Positions 11,213-21,232 of a DNA stretch of 64,000 nt are shown here, in pieces. This DNA is from Rhizophagus irregularis. Taxonomy: Eukaryota; Glomeromycota; Glomeromycetes; Glomerales; Glomeraceae. The translations under genes and the position numbers were made by a program. The notes under the pieces were generated by a model. The model ran no database searches. It had not been told where the DNA came from and saw only the letters and a program-made list of their open reading frames with translations. The stretch is from NCBI RefSeq assembly GCF_026210795.1, contig NC_089456.1, positions 684,501 through 748,500 of the forward strand. Direction: 5' to 3'. Each line of letters starts with the position of its first letter. The stretch's first letter is position 1.

Positions 11213-13754
11213 ATGACCACTCAAGCTCAAGTTATCCCCAAGTTCGGTGAACAAACGAAAGCCTTCAGTATCGATGAGCTTAAACGGTTTATTGTCGCTG
11301 CAAAGAGTATGAATGATCTCAATCAAGCCAAGAGGTATCTTTGCAGTTATTTCATTCTCTGTGCAGATCCTCATGGGGTTTTCTGGTGGGACCCGGATAG
11401 TAAAAGTTTGAAACACGTTATTGACAAAAATATTGGTAAACTTATCCGTCCAATCACAAAGGCATTCTACACACAACCTGAACAAGGACCCTCTCAAAAG
11501 ACCGAGTTCAACATCTACAAGTGGTTTATGGTCGAGAATACCGATGTATGTAATGCAACCTGTGATCCCCATAAACAGCGAATCTTCAGATCCTTAACCG
11601 GCCAACTCTATCTAAATATCTTCCCGGGATTCCTCCACGTCTTACGTCCGATATCTACCTTTGAGTCTACAATTCACCTCGCGGTTAAATTTATCTTCTC
11701 TCACATTCAGGATATCTGGTGTTCGGGTGATTGGAATCTCACTGAGTATATCATCAAGTGGTTAGCCGGTGTATCTGCTGAAAGGAAGATGTACTCGATC
11801 CTTTACCTGAAATCTGGACAGGGTTGGGGCAAAGGTATTATAACAGATTTCATTCAGCGCAAGCGTCCTAGGCACTCAACTCGTTTATAAGACCAGCGAT
11901 CCTCAAACGATTCTTGGAAGTTTCAATGGGCAATTACAGGGTAAGGTTCTTCTTCTCCTCGAGGAAATGCCCACGGAAAAAAGCCAGTGGAATAATCTGT
12001 ATCGCTCTTTAAAGGATAAGGTAACGAGTGACATAATAGAAATCCATGAAAAATACAAGACGCCAACACATTACAAAAACTTTATGTCAACTATCGTCCT
12101 AACCAACGAAAATGCTCTCAGAGTGGAGAACGATGATAGGCGCACAGTGTTCTTGGATGTGTCACCATCCCGCAAGGGAGACCTCAACTACTTCAAAAAC
12201 TCGGCTGACACTACGAATACCCAGCGCGCCGAGGAGGCGTTCTATGCTTATTTGAGAGCCATCGCGGATGCTTACCCGGACTTCAATGGAAATCCGCCAC
12301 CTATGACAACATCCAAACAGGAACATATCATCTCAACTCTTCCACCGCTATTCCAATTTATAAAGGACACTTACCTCGTAGTGAAAAATTATATGACCGA
12401 CCTACCTGTTCAAGAATTTTATAGGGTATATACTTCATATTGCGAAACTCATTGCATTTCACCCCTATCAAAGATAAACGCTTCTAGAATTCTATCAAAT
12501 GAGTTGGGTATAAATAGCAAAGTAGTACGCAAGGGTGGAAAAACACCACGGGTTTACAGCATATCCAGGGAGGACTTCTACAAGAAGTTCTTCGGCAAAA
12601 ACTGGATCCACGAAACAGACGAGATAGACATAGAAGGAATCGATATAGAGACTTCTAAAAAACCCGCATCAGACCCCAAAGCCTTGGAGAAGTTCTTGGC
12701 AAATATATATAATCCAGCCAACAATCCACAAGACGTACAAGAGAAACCCGCTGAGGAAAAACCTGCTGAGAAAAAACCCGAACCCGCTGAGGAAAAACCC
12801 GCCGAGGAAAAACCCGCACCTGTAATTCGCAAGACTCCTCCACCGCTTCCACCCAAGCCTGACCACTTAAAAGAACGTCCACAAGAGTTAAGGGAAGAAC
12901 AACCGGATCCCGATGAAGATACTAGTGAGTCAAACACCGATGAACCTATAGATAACTTCTCAGACTGTTATCTATCTGACGAGGAATCAGCTGAGGTTCT
13001 AGTTCCTGAAAAACCGTCTACCCCCGAGCCAGATAACTATGACATCTTAGACGACTTATTATCAGACTCGGATTCTACAACCATGGACTTAACTCCTGAA
13101 CAACAATCCGAGTCTCCCGCAGAATCTTCTGCATCTGTCACTAAGCCTGACCCAGAACCGGCTTCTGAAGAGCAATTTATCCCAGAACCCGACACAGAAC
13201 CAGAAGTCGACCGGGATCCTGAACCAAAGGAAGGCACTCGAGCGCACTGGGCTTGGCATGAAAGACACCGATGGGATCGCAAACCGTGGGTTAAAAATTC
13301 AAAGGACCAGGTCTTCAATGATCTCTACAATACAGGTAAGGAATTATGGGCCAAGTACCAAGACGCGTCAGATGACTATGACTGGGAAATACTCGCGTTT
13401 GAAGTAGAGGAATGTCCCACAACACGTATTGAGGACGAGTACCAGTACTACCTTAGGGAAGTAGTAGACCGCTTCAAGGACTGGATCGAATATAATGGAT
13501 ACTTACCTAAAACACCTAGCCGTAAAGAACTCGCAGATTTAATAAGAATATACAAGGATAATCGTAATGCCGAGATTATTCCCACCCCCTCTGGGTATGA
13601 AACTATGAGGGCAGATAAGGGTAAAGCGCGAGAGATCCCCGAGGAACGTCCAAAGACTAATATGGAACGTGAATGGGAAGCCGCCAATGGAATCATCAAC
13701 GAGTTTGATGATGAGTATTTTGATGAGGTCCGTGATATGATTGACTCCATTTAA
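11213..13754 (+). CDS. Superfamily 3 helicase-like region of the virus-like element
   Basis: The first Met in frame is at 11213 (MTTQAQVIPKF). The N-terminal part has no primase motif I can name. Helicase motifs follow: a P-loop SGQGWGKG near 11813-11836, a Walker B-like strand VLLLLEEM near 11945-11970 and a motif-C/arginine-finger block TNENALRVENDDRRTVFLD near 12100-12160. The helicase domain is followed by a winged-helix-like stretch (YRVYTSYCETHCISPLSK), a Pro/Ala/Glu/Lys repeat (PAEEKPAE) and a long acidic linker. A Trp-rich C-terminal domain (HWAWHERHRWDRKPW) closes it. It resembles viral D5/DUF5906-type replicative helicases. The region does not run in a single frame throughout. Confidence 0.8.
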
Positions 13755-13861
13755 TAAGATAAGTGACGTGTAATTATCTTATATTTTTTTGTCCTAAATT
13801 ATCCTACACTTATTATAAAGAAAAGCTATATTACAATTGAATACAATTCATAGTATATCAA
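13755..13861. promoter_or_regulatory. AT-rich intergenic gap, probable terminator and promoter
   Basis: About 100 bp of strongly AT-rich sequence between two plus-strand genes in an otherwise GC-richer element, with TTATATTTTTTT just after the helicase stop. A role in ending one transcript and starting the next is inferred from position only. Confidence 0.35.
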
Positions 13862-14770
13862 ATGACTCATTCAAAAATTGCACGCGCCTTACCAACACGA
13901 CCTGACATCAAGGAACTCCAGTTTTCTGGCGCCCGCTTTTCCAGAGGAGCAATAGCAAGACTCGGTCAGCGACTCCAATCCCAATATCCAAATTGTAAAT
14001 TCCAGATTTTACTTCCCTATGAAAACTGGAAACCCGGTGGTTGGACATCAGGAAACCAACCAGCTAGCCTTTTCTCACTCTTGGATCACTACGACGAAGC
14101 ACAACTACCGGATGACGCAGACCCTGATTATTTTGAACGATTCATAATTTATGTGAGAGATGCCCCACCGGTTGCAGGAGGTTGCAACGGGGAGCTAAAT
14201 GATTGCCTGTATGAATGCCTGAAAAATATCTACGGCACATTCTCTAAAATGCCAAAGTCAATCGAAAAGCCCGAGTATATCAAAAAGGCATTAGGTCTCA
14301 ATCGCGATGCTCCCATCCCAGTTTCATGCATGGACAAGGTTGAACAACTCGCAGGAAGTCTCGCAATTAATATTGTGGGGGATATTACCCGAATCTCTAA
14401 GAGTAAGTCCGATAGACGTGCGACTCTCATCCTGTCAGAAGGCCATTACTCCCTCGCGTTAAATCCCGGAAGACTCCACTCCAGTAAATTAGATAAAAAG
14501 CGTAATTTACCCATTGTATACCATGAAGATGGGACCAATAATGTAGTCACAATATACAACGGCAAAACGGTTAAGTCTTGTACAATTGCGCAGTTTCAAA
14601 AGACTAAGAATTCCAAGAGTTCCTTTATCTCTGTTGAGAAAAACCGTAAAACGGGAATATATGAAACTCTTGAAGAAGCATATCAGAGAATCCACGAGGA
14701 GCGGAACGCAATTATTCACACAAAGACTGGATATGAAAATTATGGACGGAGATTCATACGAGGATACTAG
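13862..14770 (+). CDS. Possible OTU-like cysteine protease of the virus-like element
   Basis: A 302-residue open frame. Residues 107-120 read GCNGELNDCLYECL and residues 192-198 SEGHYSL. A D-C-x-x-x-C helix start with a later G-H-Y strand resembles OTU-like cysteine proteases, with C115 as nucleophile and H195 as general base. The N-terminal 100 residues have no motif I recognise. If correct, it could process viral proteins or remove ubiquitin. The match is by eye, and an alternative is a structural role with the Cys/His binding metal. Its last 38 bp overlap the next gene. Confidence 0.45.
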   Translation: MTHSKIARALPTRPDIKELQFSGARFSRGAIARLGQRLQSQYPNCKFQILLPYENWKPGGWTSGNQPASLFSLLDHYDEAQLPDDADPDYFERFIIYVRDAPPVAGGCNGELNDCLYECLKNIYGTFSKMPKSIEKPEYIKKALGLNRDAPIPVSCMDKVEQLAGSLAINIVGDITRISKSKSDRRATLILSEGHYSLALNPGRLHSSKLDKKRNLPIVYHEDGTNNVVTIYNGKTVKSCTIAQFQKTKNSKSSFISVEKNRKTGIYETLEEAYQRIHEERNAIIHTKTGYENYGRRFIRGY

Positions 14771-15059
14771 GAAGTGGCTTCTTGAACAGCTTATAGCCAT
14801 TGGATGTGACAGTGGGGAAATTGCCTTATATCAGTTCTTACGGAATACATACCCGGATGGTATTGACGAACCCTTTACTACATTCTATGAAAACTATGTA
14901 AGTCATGTAAGAAATCCGATGACTAAGAACTTTGCTTCTCGAGCCTTAGGAGCTATTGGGTTAAAAGCTAGGATGCTACGGATTGACTTCGAAGGACGTA
15001 AAAAAAGTGCCATGATTCTTAGGGCTTCTGCAGAAGAACTTCGCGAGATGGGTTGCTAA
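14733..15059 (+). CDS. Winged-helix-like small protein
   Basis: The chosen start is the Met at 14733 (MKIMDGDSYEDTRKW) because earlier Mets lie in the coding sequence of the upstream gene in another frame. The segment PFTTFYENYVSHVRNPMTKN ... SRALGAIGLKARM resembles VQEFYRVYTSYCETHCISPL ... SRILSNELGINSK in the helicase protein. It is therefore probably a free-standing copy of the helicase's C-terminal DNA-binding domain. It ends 13 bp from the convergent gene at 15073. The function (DNA binding in replication) is inferred. Confidence 0.55.
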   Translation: MKIMDGDSYEDTRKWLLEQLIAIGCDSGEIALYQFLRNTYPDGIDEPFTTFYENYVSHVRNPMTKNFASRALGAIGLKARMLRIDFEGRKKSAMILRASAEELREMGC

Positions 15060-15072
15060 AGCAACCAGATTC

Positions 15073-15438
15073 TTACAAAATACTATTGATCCCTACTCGT
15101 AATGCTCGACGGTCCATATGACCCTTAGAAAAGATCTGTAAAAGGACCCCGATGCCTTCTATTAATTTTTTATTATCCAAAGGGTGACTAGACTTCAGGA
15201 CTTCATATCGGGAGAATAACTCCTTTACGGTCTCAGGTTTTGGAATTTCAGTCTTCGTGGTCCTATCCCGTACTTTTGCTAAGAATTTTTGGAAGTCTGA
15301 TCCCAGGGTTTTACCAGATAGTCCGTAGGCTTCCCGAAAGACGTACTTAATCCAGGTATCTGCGTTCTTAGCTATAATACCAGATACGAGGAGGTGTTTT
15401 TCTCTCTTTAGGCGATGGATATTCCCGAGCAAACTCAA
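15073..15438 (-). CDS. Unrecognised frame behind the packaging ATPase
   Basis: A 121-residue frame with helical, Lys-rich sequence (NIHRLKREKHLLVSGIIAKN ... RVGINSIL). It overlaps the end of the ATPase frame at 15368-15438 and has no ATG at its beginning, so it is probably expressed together with the ATPase and not on its own. No family recognised. Confidence 0.45.
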   Translation of the reverse strand: MSLLGNIHRLKREKHLLVSGIIAKNADTWIKYVFREAYGLSGKTLGSDFQKFLAKVRDRTTKTEIPKPETVKELFSRYEVLKSSHPLDNKKLIEGIGVLLQIFSKGHMDRRALRVGINSIL

Positions 15439-16297
15439 TTAGCTGGGAGGACTTTTTTGCTTCAGCTACAGCTTTCTGGCCATAAGGACTAAACTTTGAT
15501 CGAACTGGGTTCAAACTCGGATCGAACGGGGATTGAACTGAGTTCGAACTAGGATCGAACGGGGATTGAACTGAGTTCGAACTAGGATCGAACTGAGATT
15601 GATCAGTGATCAAACTGAGACTAGTATCCCATCTAACCCGAATGGATAACGGATCGCTCTTGGATCTTCTAAGATCAAATACTATAAATTCGCGTTGCAG
15701 AGTAAGGTCATCGATTACTGGAGCTAGTGACTCCGATTCTTCTGTATACTGGCGGATGATCCTCTTAGTATCGGTCAAACTTCCGTGACCTCCATGTAGG
15801 GAAATATAATTCACATTTTCACGAATAGCCTTGGGAATGGTAAAGAATCTTTGGGCCACATAAATACATGAAATATTTTTGTGTCGTCCGTGTGTAAAAA
15901 ATCCAGTGATGAGATCCTGGGTTTTTTTAGGCGCATCCATCAAATCCTCGAAGATTACCACAGTAGCCTGGGTGGAGTTGAAGTCCTTAACATTTGGAAT
16001 CTCACTATGGGATACTGCGGTAAACGGAATTTCTTCTTCTTTGAAAAAATCACGTACGACTGCCCACTTCGGTTCATCGAGGTATCTGCCAACTAGAATT
16101 ACCGCATCACATAATATGTACCTTTCGCCATCCTCCTTTGCCTTCTTGTCTCCCATTAACAAATTAATAATCATAGTTGTCTTACCCGAGTCAGAACTTC
16201 CTGCTACGGCAAGACGGAAAGGCCATGATGGGGCAAACTCATTACCCCGTCTCGAGTCGGTCGTGTACTCGTCCAAATTGTATACATAAAGATCCAT
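15368..16297 (-). CDS. A32/FtsK-HerA-type DNA-packaging ATPase
   Basis: A 309-residue frame starting MDLYVYNLDEY. Walker A GSSDSGKTT is at residues 33-41 and Walker B VVIFED at 113-118, with the polar YVAQR strand near 146-150 in the sensor position. The preceding FAPSWPFRLAV strand and the spacing match the A32-like genome-packaging ATPases of Polintons and large DNA viruses. The C-terminal tail contains three copies of an 11-residue unit (SPFDPSSNSVQ and variants; 15490-15600) and may be a flexible linker. A packaging ATPase implies that DNA is loaded into a preformed shell. The Gag-like product is the only obvious candidate shell protein here. A clear homologue is in the 27.86-34.3 kb remnant. 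Confidence 0.85.
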   Translation of the reverse strand: MDLYVYNLDEYTTDSRRGNEFAPSWPFRLAVAGSSDSGKTTMIINLLMGDKKAKEDGERYILCDAVILVGRYLDEPKWAVVRDFFKEEEIPFTAVSHSEIPNVKDFNSTQATVVIFEDLMDAPKKTQDLITGFFTHGRHKNISCIYVAQRFFTIPKAIRENVNYISLHGGHGSLTDTKRIIRQYTEESESLAPVIDDLTLQREFIVFDLRRSKSDPLSIRVRWDTSLSLITDQSQFDPSSNSVQSPFDPSSNSVQSPFDPSLNPVRSKFSPYGQKAVAEAKKSSQLIEFAREYPSPKERKTPPRIWYYS

Positions 16298-16396
16298 TTG
16301 AATTTTATTCTGATTTAGTTTAAATATGATGTCGACCCAATTGCAATTTATACTCCTTCAGAGCCTACTGGACCGCCTCCTAGGGATTTGCGTGAT

Positions 16397-17032
16397 ATGA
16401 ATAATATACCATTAGTTGCGGTAATTAAGGATCTAACAGATTTTTTAACTGTCAGTGATCGCATGGTTGTTAATCGAGATGTACAAAATGCAAACCATCG
16501 TCTTAAACATGCTCTTAATTTATTAATTCATCGCTGTAGAGAAACATACGAAGAACGCGATATATTAAAAGCAGAACGTAATCGATCTCGAAAAGAACGT
16601 GATGAATTACAAGATGAACTCGAGGTTCAAACGGGTTTGTTAGGTCTTACACAAGATGAGCTAAATAACGTACAAGATACTATTACTAGTTTAGAAGCTA
16701 ATTTGGCTGAATTGGAACGTGAGTTTGGTGGTATGCGGACGACTAATCGTCGTTTTCAGCAGCAATATAATCTTATGAGAGGAGAACGTAATAGAGCTAT
16801 AGGTGAACGTAATAGAGCTATAGGCGAGCGTGATGCGGCACGAAATCGGCTTGTATATGCCAATAATCGGGTTCTTTTTGGAATTCAGACATTGGGACGT
16901 CTTAGGAATCGACTTTTCCAACAAATAGCCGCTCTGCGTATCCAAGTACAATGGTTTCGGATCAGACAATTGAACCTTCCTCCACCTCCTTTCAACCATC
17001 CACAAAATACGATATGGCTGCCGTTGGTATAG
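16397..17032 (+). CDS. Coiled-coil protein upstream of the Gag-like gene
   Basis: The first ATG in this frame is at 16397 (MNNIPLVAVIKD); the frame is open from a stop just before 16322. Residues about 50-180 are a charged heptad-rich coiled coil (ERDILKAERNRSRKERDEL), with a short direct repeat GERNRAI x2. The end overlaps the Gag-like gene by about 80 bp in another frame. No enzymatic motif is visible. It may be a scaffold or structural protein; function unknown. Confidence 0.6.
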   Translation: MNNIPLVAVIKDLTDFLTVSDRMVVNRDVQNANHRLKHALNLLIHRCRETYEERDILKAERNRSRKERDELQDELEVQTGLLGLTQDELNNVQDTITSLEANLAELEREFGGMRTTNRRFQQQYNLMRGERNRAIGERNRAIGERDAARNRLVYANNRVLFGIQTLGRLRNRLFQQIAALRIQVQWFRIRQLNLPPPPFNHPQNTIWLPLV

Positions 17033-18511
17033 CTGCCCCTATATTTCATGGTCGGGAAGATGAAGATCTTAATCTTTTTATTGATAACTTTTTAGGGTAT
17101 ATTAATACCGTTGGTATTGATCCATTGGACGATGCCGGTGCACCTCCGGGTCGGGTGCGAGCGATGGGGGTTCTTCGTAGCTGTATGAGAGATGAAGCGG
17201 CGAGGTGGTTTGATGCAGAACTTACTGGAAAAAATTGGGAACTCTCGAATATTCGGTTAGTGGCTACTGCAAATGGTGGAGCCGGCTGCTACTCGCCGAG
17301 CGTTCAGAGCTTTAGCTGTTCCTGAGGTTGCTAATGGATTACATGTTGGTACTTACTTACCCGGGTCTGATGTTGATGCATATTCAAGGATTTTAGCTAA
17401 TGCGGCGAGAACCGTTGGAGAAACATTTTTCCCATCACGCGCTGATATCGTTAGAACGAATTTTAAAGTTGAAGAGCAGTGGAGGCATGCGGGCGGACGT
17501 CCTACTAATCAACCCGTTAATGGGTTGGGAAATCATGGAGGTCCATTTAATGCTGCTGTCCAGAATCAACCAATAGTCTTACAGGAGATTCTTCTGGATC
17601 AAGCATTTATGCATATGCGTACAAATTTTCCAACCGTCGTGGAAGAAAGACTTCAAATACAATTTAGTAACCTTTACCAGGAACAAGGTGAACCTGTTCG
17701 ATCTTACTATAAGCGAGTTGAGAGGGCTGGGGATATTGTAGGATATAATCGAATTATGGTTACTGACCAGTTCTATAGAGGACTTTTGCCGGAAAACGTT
17801 ATTGAAGCTTCCAGAATCGGGGCGGCACCTCTTAATACATTAATCGATAGATTGAGTGATCTTGAGCGACGAAAGGGTGAAATGTTCTATGGATTACAAA
17901 GGCGTCAGGGTATTGAAAAGGCTAAAAAAGAGGAATTGGCTGGCTATACTCATCCCGCGACTCCACACGAAGGTGCTGTAATACAAAGGTCGACAGACGT
18001 TATTACTCAAGAACGATTACAAGAATTGCTCAAGGCACAAGCCGAGGAACTTACCAAGAATTTCCAGGCACAATTTAAACAATTACAAGCATCTAAGCCA
18101 GTTCGTAAACCACCGGTCTATAGACAACAGATTAAACCTGTTCGGCCAAAGCCACGGCCACGTGTTGTTCAGGATCATCAGGATCCTGATTGGGATGATG
18201 GTTATGTAGATCATGATTTTGGTGATGACCCTGGTGACCCTGATGCTCCTGAGTGGACTAGTGAGGATGATCAACATGTTATTGATCTTATTATGGGATA
18301 TGAGACGTCTAAAAGATTTCCAAAGAGACTTCAGAAGGCTAAAGATAGACGCGATGATCTGGAATTAGCCCGAGCAATGAGAAACCTCGATCTTAATGAT
18401 GATGCTATGGATATTGATACTAATACCGCGAGTTTTGATGACTTGAAAATTGTTCCCGATGAGGAAGGTGGTTTTCGGATTTGTGCGGTTCGAAGTACAA
18501 AAAAAAAGTAA
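16951..18511 (+). CDS. Gag-like (capsid-type) protein region
   Basis: The N-terminal block, about 75 residues, reads AAPIFHGREDEDLNLFIDN, then GRVRAMGVLRSCMRDEAARW, typical of the retrotransposon Gag/Ty3-type capsid N-domain (FxG..D...W). Later come AGGRPTNQPVN, RTNFPTVVEERLQ and YYKRVERAG ... FYRGLLPENV, the capsid C-domain-like part. A basic, Pro-rich and then acidic tail follows; I see no CCHC knuckle. The same landmarks (AGGRPTN-PVN, FPTVEE) recur in the frame at 33118-34296. The region is not in one single frame (about one break). Role: presumed shell protein. Confidence 0.75.
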
Positions 18512-19230
18512 ACTCGGATAAGGGTGTAAGTATCTCGAAACTTCTTAAATCTGTTCCAAAAAAATCAGTTAAAATGACTCCTATTAAGATTCCTGTGAAG
18601 GTTACTAGTAGTAAGCCCACACTTATAAAAGCCGTCACCAAAAATGATTCATTAAGTTTATTAAGGTCTGCAGATTTTAGAAAATTACTCCGCGAGATTC
18701 TTCGGGAAGAATTAAAGTCTGCTCGTAAAAGTACGGAGATTCCGGAAGACCTAGTTGAGGAAAAACAAGAAGAGGATATCAGGGAAGATGACCCGATGGA
18801 TATTGACGTAGCTCGTTTGGAGAATACTAAAGATCTTTTAGCGCTGGATGGGAAGGTCAATGGGATAGCAATTCAGTGTTTAGCAGACACTTGTGCTAAC
18901 GCGTCTTTTATTCAGAGGGAAGCCGCTGAAGAATTAGGGTTGGATATCGACAAGAGTATTACACATAACATATCCGGCACTCCGGGTTCTGGTAGGACAT
19001 TTGGCATGGTAAAAGGTGTGTCAATCAAACTAACCCCTGATTGTGTAATCACTGAGAATCTCGCGGTTTTAAGCAATTACAAGCATAGGGAGATTGGATT
19101 GAGCCGGACGTGTCTGAAACGTTACAATTATGATGTCCATGAATCACGTGAACATATCGCCCTTACTTGTAATGAGAAGAATGTTTTTATCCCGATAGTT
19201 TCTGATGTGAATCGAGGAGACAAAAAATAG
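18481..19230 (+). CDS. Retropepsin-like aspartic protease
   Basis: After a basic N-terminal region, residues about 129-145 read IAIQCLADTCANASFI, the retropepsin flap-hydrophobic-D-T-(G/A/C)-A-(S/N) signature with DTC instead of DTG. AAEELGLD follows, then a second half containing VKGVSIKLTP and EIGLSRTCLKRY. The first ATG in the frame is at 18574. The frame overlaps the end of the Gag-like frame by 31 bp, an arrangement that in retroelements goes with Gag-protease read-through. It ends 14 bp from the convergent integrase. The likely job is maturation of the Gag-like protein. Confidence 0.7.
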   Translation: MCGSKYKKKVNSDKGVSISKLLKSVPKKSVKMTPIKIPVKVTSSKPTLIKAVTKNDSLSLLRSADFRKLLREILREELKSARKSTEIPEDLVEEKQEEDIREDDPMDIDVARLENTKDLLALDGKVNGIAIQCLADTCANASFIQREAAEELGLDIDKSITHNISGTPGSGRTFGMVKGVSIKLTPDCVITENLAVLSNYKHREIGLSRTCLKRYNYDVHESREHIALTCNEKNVFIPIVSDVNRGDKK

Positions 19231-19244
19231 GGAATATTTATTTT

Positions 19245-20335
19245 TTATTCCCAAAACTTGCGGATTAAGGTAGGGACATCCTCCTCCAACCGGTCAGCGG
19301 GTTCCCAAGTGGCTTCGGTATCTGGGTATCGTTCCCACTCGACTAGATACTGGTCTTGACCCTTCCTGATGCGATGCCGGAGTATCCGCTCAGGTACAAA
19401 TCTTTCGGGTTGCCCTCTTATCACGGAGTCAGGTGGGGGATGTTCATTTTCTGGAACAATCTGCAACTCTTTTCGGGTGTACGCACATCTGGATACACCT
19501 AGACGCCCGTGTGGTCCATCAAGAAGATACGTAGGAGGCTGTTCGGGTGAGAGGATCATTTTTTTGATGACACGGATATTGGGATTCCATCTTATGTCAC
19601 CTGTACGAAATTTTCCATGGAGTTTATTCCCGAGTACTGAAATAGGTTCGTCTAACTTGACTCGGACATGTGTTCCTTCAGAGAGAAGTTCTGTCTTTTT
19701 TGACACTTTGGGTGACCCTGTCGGAATGTCTGGGGGATTTCTCTGCCAGATTTCATCTATTTTATTAACTACATCACGGAAATCTTCTGACCATTCCACG
19801 GATGTCACCCCGGTCTTCAACTCCTGTGCCACCATTCGTTTTAGGAGAGGTTCCTGGATTGCTTGGATGGCTCGTTCAGCGTACGATTGCTGTTTGTGTC
19901 TTCCTGGTTCGCCGAACCTCATCATTACCCCTAGGCTGTTCAGGAAAAAATCACGTACCTGGTCGTTAGTGAATTCTGATCCGGAGTCTGTCTCCAGTCT
20001 GTGTGTTGGTGGCTTAATACGATTTCTTCTGTAGATTTTGACAAACCCGTTTAGAACCCTATTTGCAGTCTTATCCTTTAGGGGTTCTGCATCGACTTGT
20101 TTACCCGCGACTTCCACCACTACGAGGAAATAGTGGAATCCTTTGGGGTCGACTGGCATCTCTGCAAGATCTGCCTGATGTGTTGCATTTGGTTTCCATA
20201 CAACTACTCGTGGACGCTCTGATGACTTCTCCTTTAGGGGCTTTTTATATAGGTTGTAGTGCTCCTTCCTTTTAGAATTCGTGCCGGTACTCTGGAGAGA
20301 TTGTAGTATTTGTAGTAATTCTCTAAATGCGACAT
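19245..20335 (-). CDS. DDE integrase with C-terminal chromodomain
   Basis: The first Met at 20159 (MPVDPKGFHYF) is too late: the frame stays open up to about 20335 and the upstream part carries the first catalytic Asp (THQADLAEM). The second Asp is in RLETDSGSEF and the Glu in KQQSYAERAI, so the DDE triad of the rve/retrovirus-like fold is complete. An SH3-like domain follows (LSEGTHVRVKL ... GKFRTGDIRW). The last 50 residues form a chromodomain: ERILRHRIRKGQDQYLVEWE...ATWEPADRL. The chromodomain probably steers integration to modified histones. It is divergent from, and overlaps, the zinc-ribbon gene. No intact HHCC zinc finger is visible before the core. Confidence 0.85.
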
Positions 20336-20700
20336 ATTATGACAAATTAAAGGAAAGATTTCAGACTTCAAATCTTAAGATGACACGATTTTACTGCCTA
20401 AAGTGTAAGAAGGAAACCGAGACTGCTAGTGAAATACAAGATATGACCACAAATGGCCGCTATCATTTACATGGTGACTGTGTAGTTTGTGGGATGCATA
20501 AGAATACTTTTACTGGGATAGACTGGGTTATCAAAAAGAAAACCAAGGAGAAGAAAAAAGAAACTGCGGCTAAAAGACATCAGACGGCGTACAATCGGCA
20601 ATGCAAAAAACTCGGGCAGAAAATCTTAGATTCTGATGACACGTGTAAGCAGTGTATTGATAAATGCCTTAAAGAGGCAAAAAAGAGGAAGACGGATTAG
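20281..20700 (+). CDS. Viral-type zinc-ribbon protein (DUF5679-like)
   Basis: The ATG at 20380 starts MTRFYCLKCKKETETA ... NGRYHLHGDCVVCGMHKNTF, a two-CxxC ribbon of the kind common in large DNA viruses. The frame stays open back to 20281 with an additional CSIC pair but no earlier ATG. A Lys-rich C-terminal half with CKQCIDKC could bind a second metal or nucleic acid. It ends 9 bp before the convergent gene at 20710. A nucleic-acid-binding or transcription role is inferred. Confidence 0.65.
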   Translation: MPVLWRDCSICSNSLNATYYDKLKERFQTSNLKMTRFYCLKCKKETETASEIQDMTTNGRYHLHGDCVVCGMHKNTFTGIDWVIKKKTKEKKKETAAKRHQTAYNRQCKKLGQKILDSDDTCKQCIDKCLKEAKKRKTD

Positions 20701-20709
20701 TACCGCCTT

Positions 20710-21222
20710 CTAAAAGTATTCCTCATCATCTGAGTCATCGAGAGATACCTCTCCATCATCTGATTCATCATCCGAGTCGTCAGGAGTGCGACCTTCCTTA
20801 AGCAATTGGATGTTGTACGTTATTTGAGTCCATTTCTCCCAGTCGGACTCTTGCGTTATAAAGCCGCATCTGAGGAGTGCTCTTTCTATTACTACCATCC
20901 CTGCAAACCTGGTGTATTTTTTCTGATCGGCTTCATTGAAATTGTCAATGGCTTCCTTGTAGTAGTCTACTGCCTGTTTGTATACCTCTTCGGCTTCTTT
21001 ATGCCGCTTCCACAACTCGGCTTTACAACAGTTATACCAGAGTCTGTTAATCTTGAGATGTTTTCTGAATTCTTTAACCGGAAGGTTTCTGACCATCTCT
21101 GCTACTATGTCCGGGTCATTGAGGGGTGATGCCCGAATTTGGATCCATTTACGGATTCCATAGATGTCTACAAGATCAAGCCTGAGGTCTGCAAGAGAAG
21201 TGGCGGCGTGTAAGTTTATCAT
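20710..21222 (-). CDS. Unrecognised protein with acidic tail
   Basis: 170 residues starting MINLHAATSLADLRLDL just inside the right inverted repeat. Its centre is helical (EEVYKQAVDYYKEAIDNF) and Trp/Tyr-rich; the C-terminus is Asp/Ser/Glu-rich (DDSDDESDDGE). No known domain seen. Its position as the outermost right gene suggests an accessory or structural role. Confidence 0.6.
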   Translation of the reverse strand: MINLHAATSLADLRLDLVDIYGIRKWIQIRASPLNDPDIVAEMVRNLPVKEFRKHLKINRLWYNCCKAELWKRHKEAEEVYKQAVDYYKEAIDNFNEADQKKYTRFAGMVVIERALLRCGFITQESDWEKWTQITYNIQLLKEGRTPDDSDDESDDGEVSLDDSDDEEYF

Positions 21223-21232
21223 TGTATGTTAC

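Noticed and set aside
12578-12937. Long minus-strand frames (119, 75 and 65 residues) rich in Gly, Ser and Phe
   Set aside because: They are antisense shadows of the Pro/Ala/Glu/Lys repeat in the helicase protein; composition follows the repeat and no motif is present.
13037-13750. Minus-strand frames of 93 and 100 residues, Ser-rich
   Set aside because: Antisense of the acidic linker and C-terminal domain of the helicase protein.
15606-16289. Plus-strand frames of 60, 136 and 71 residues
   Set aside because: Shadows of the packaging-ATPase gene, which has full motifs on the minus strand.
19369-20275. Plus-strand frames of 221 and 70 residues
   Set aside because: Antisense of the integrase, whose catalytic residues and chromodomain are plain on the minus strand.
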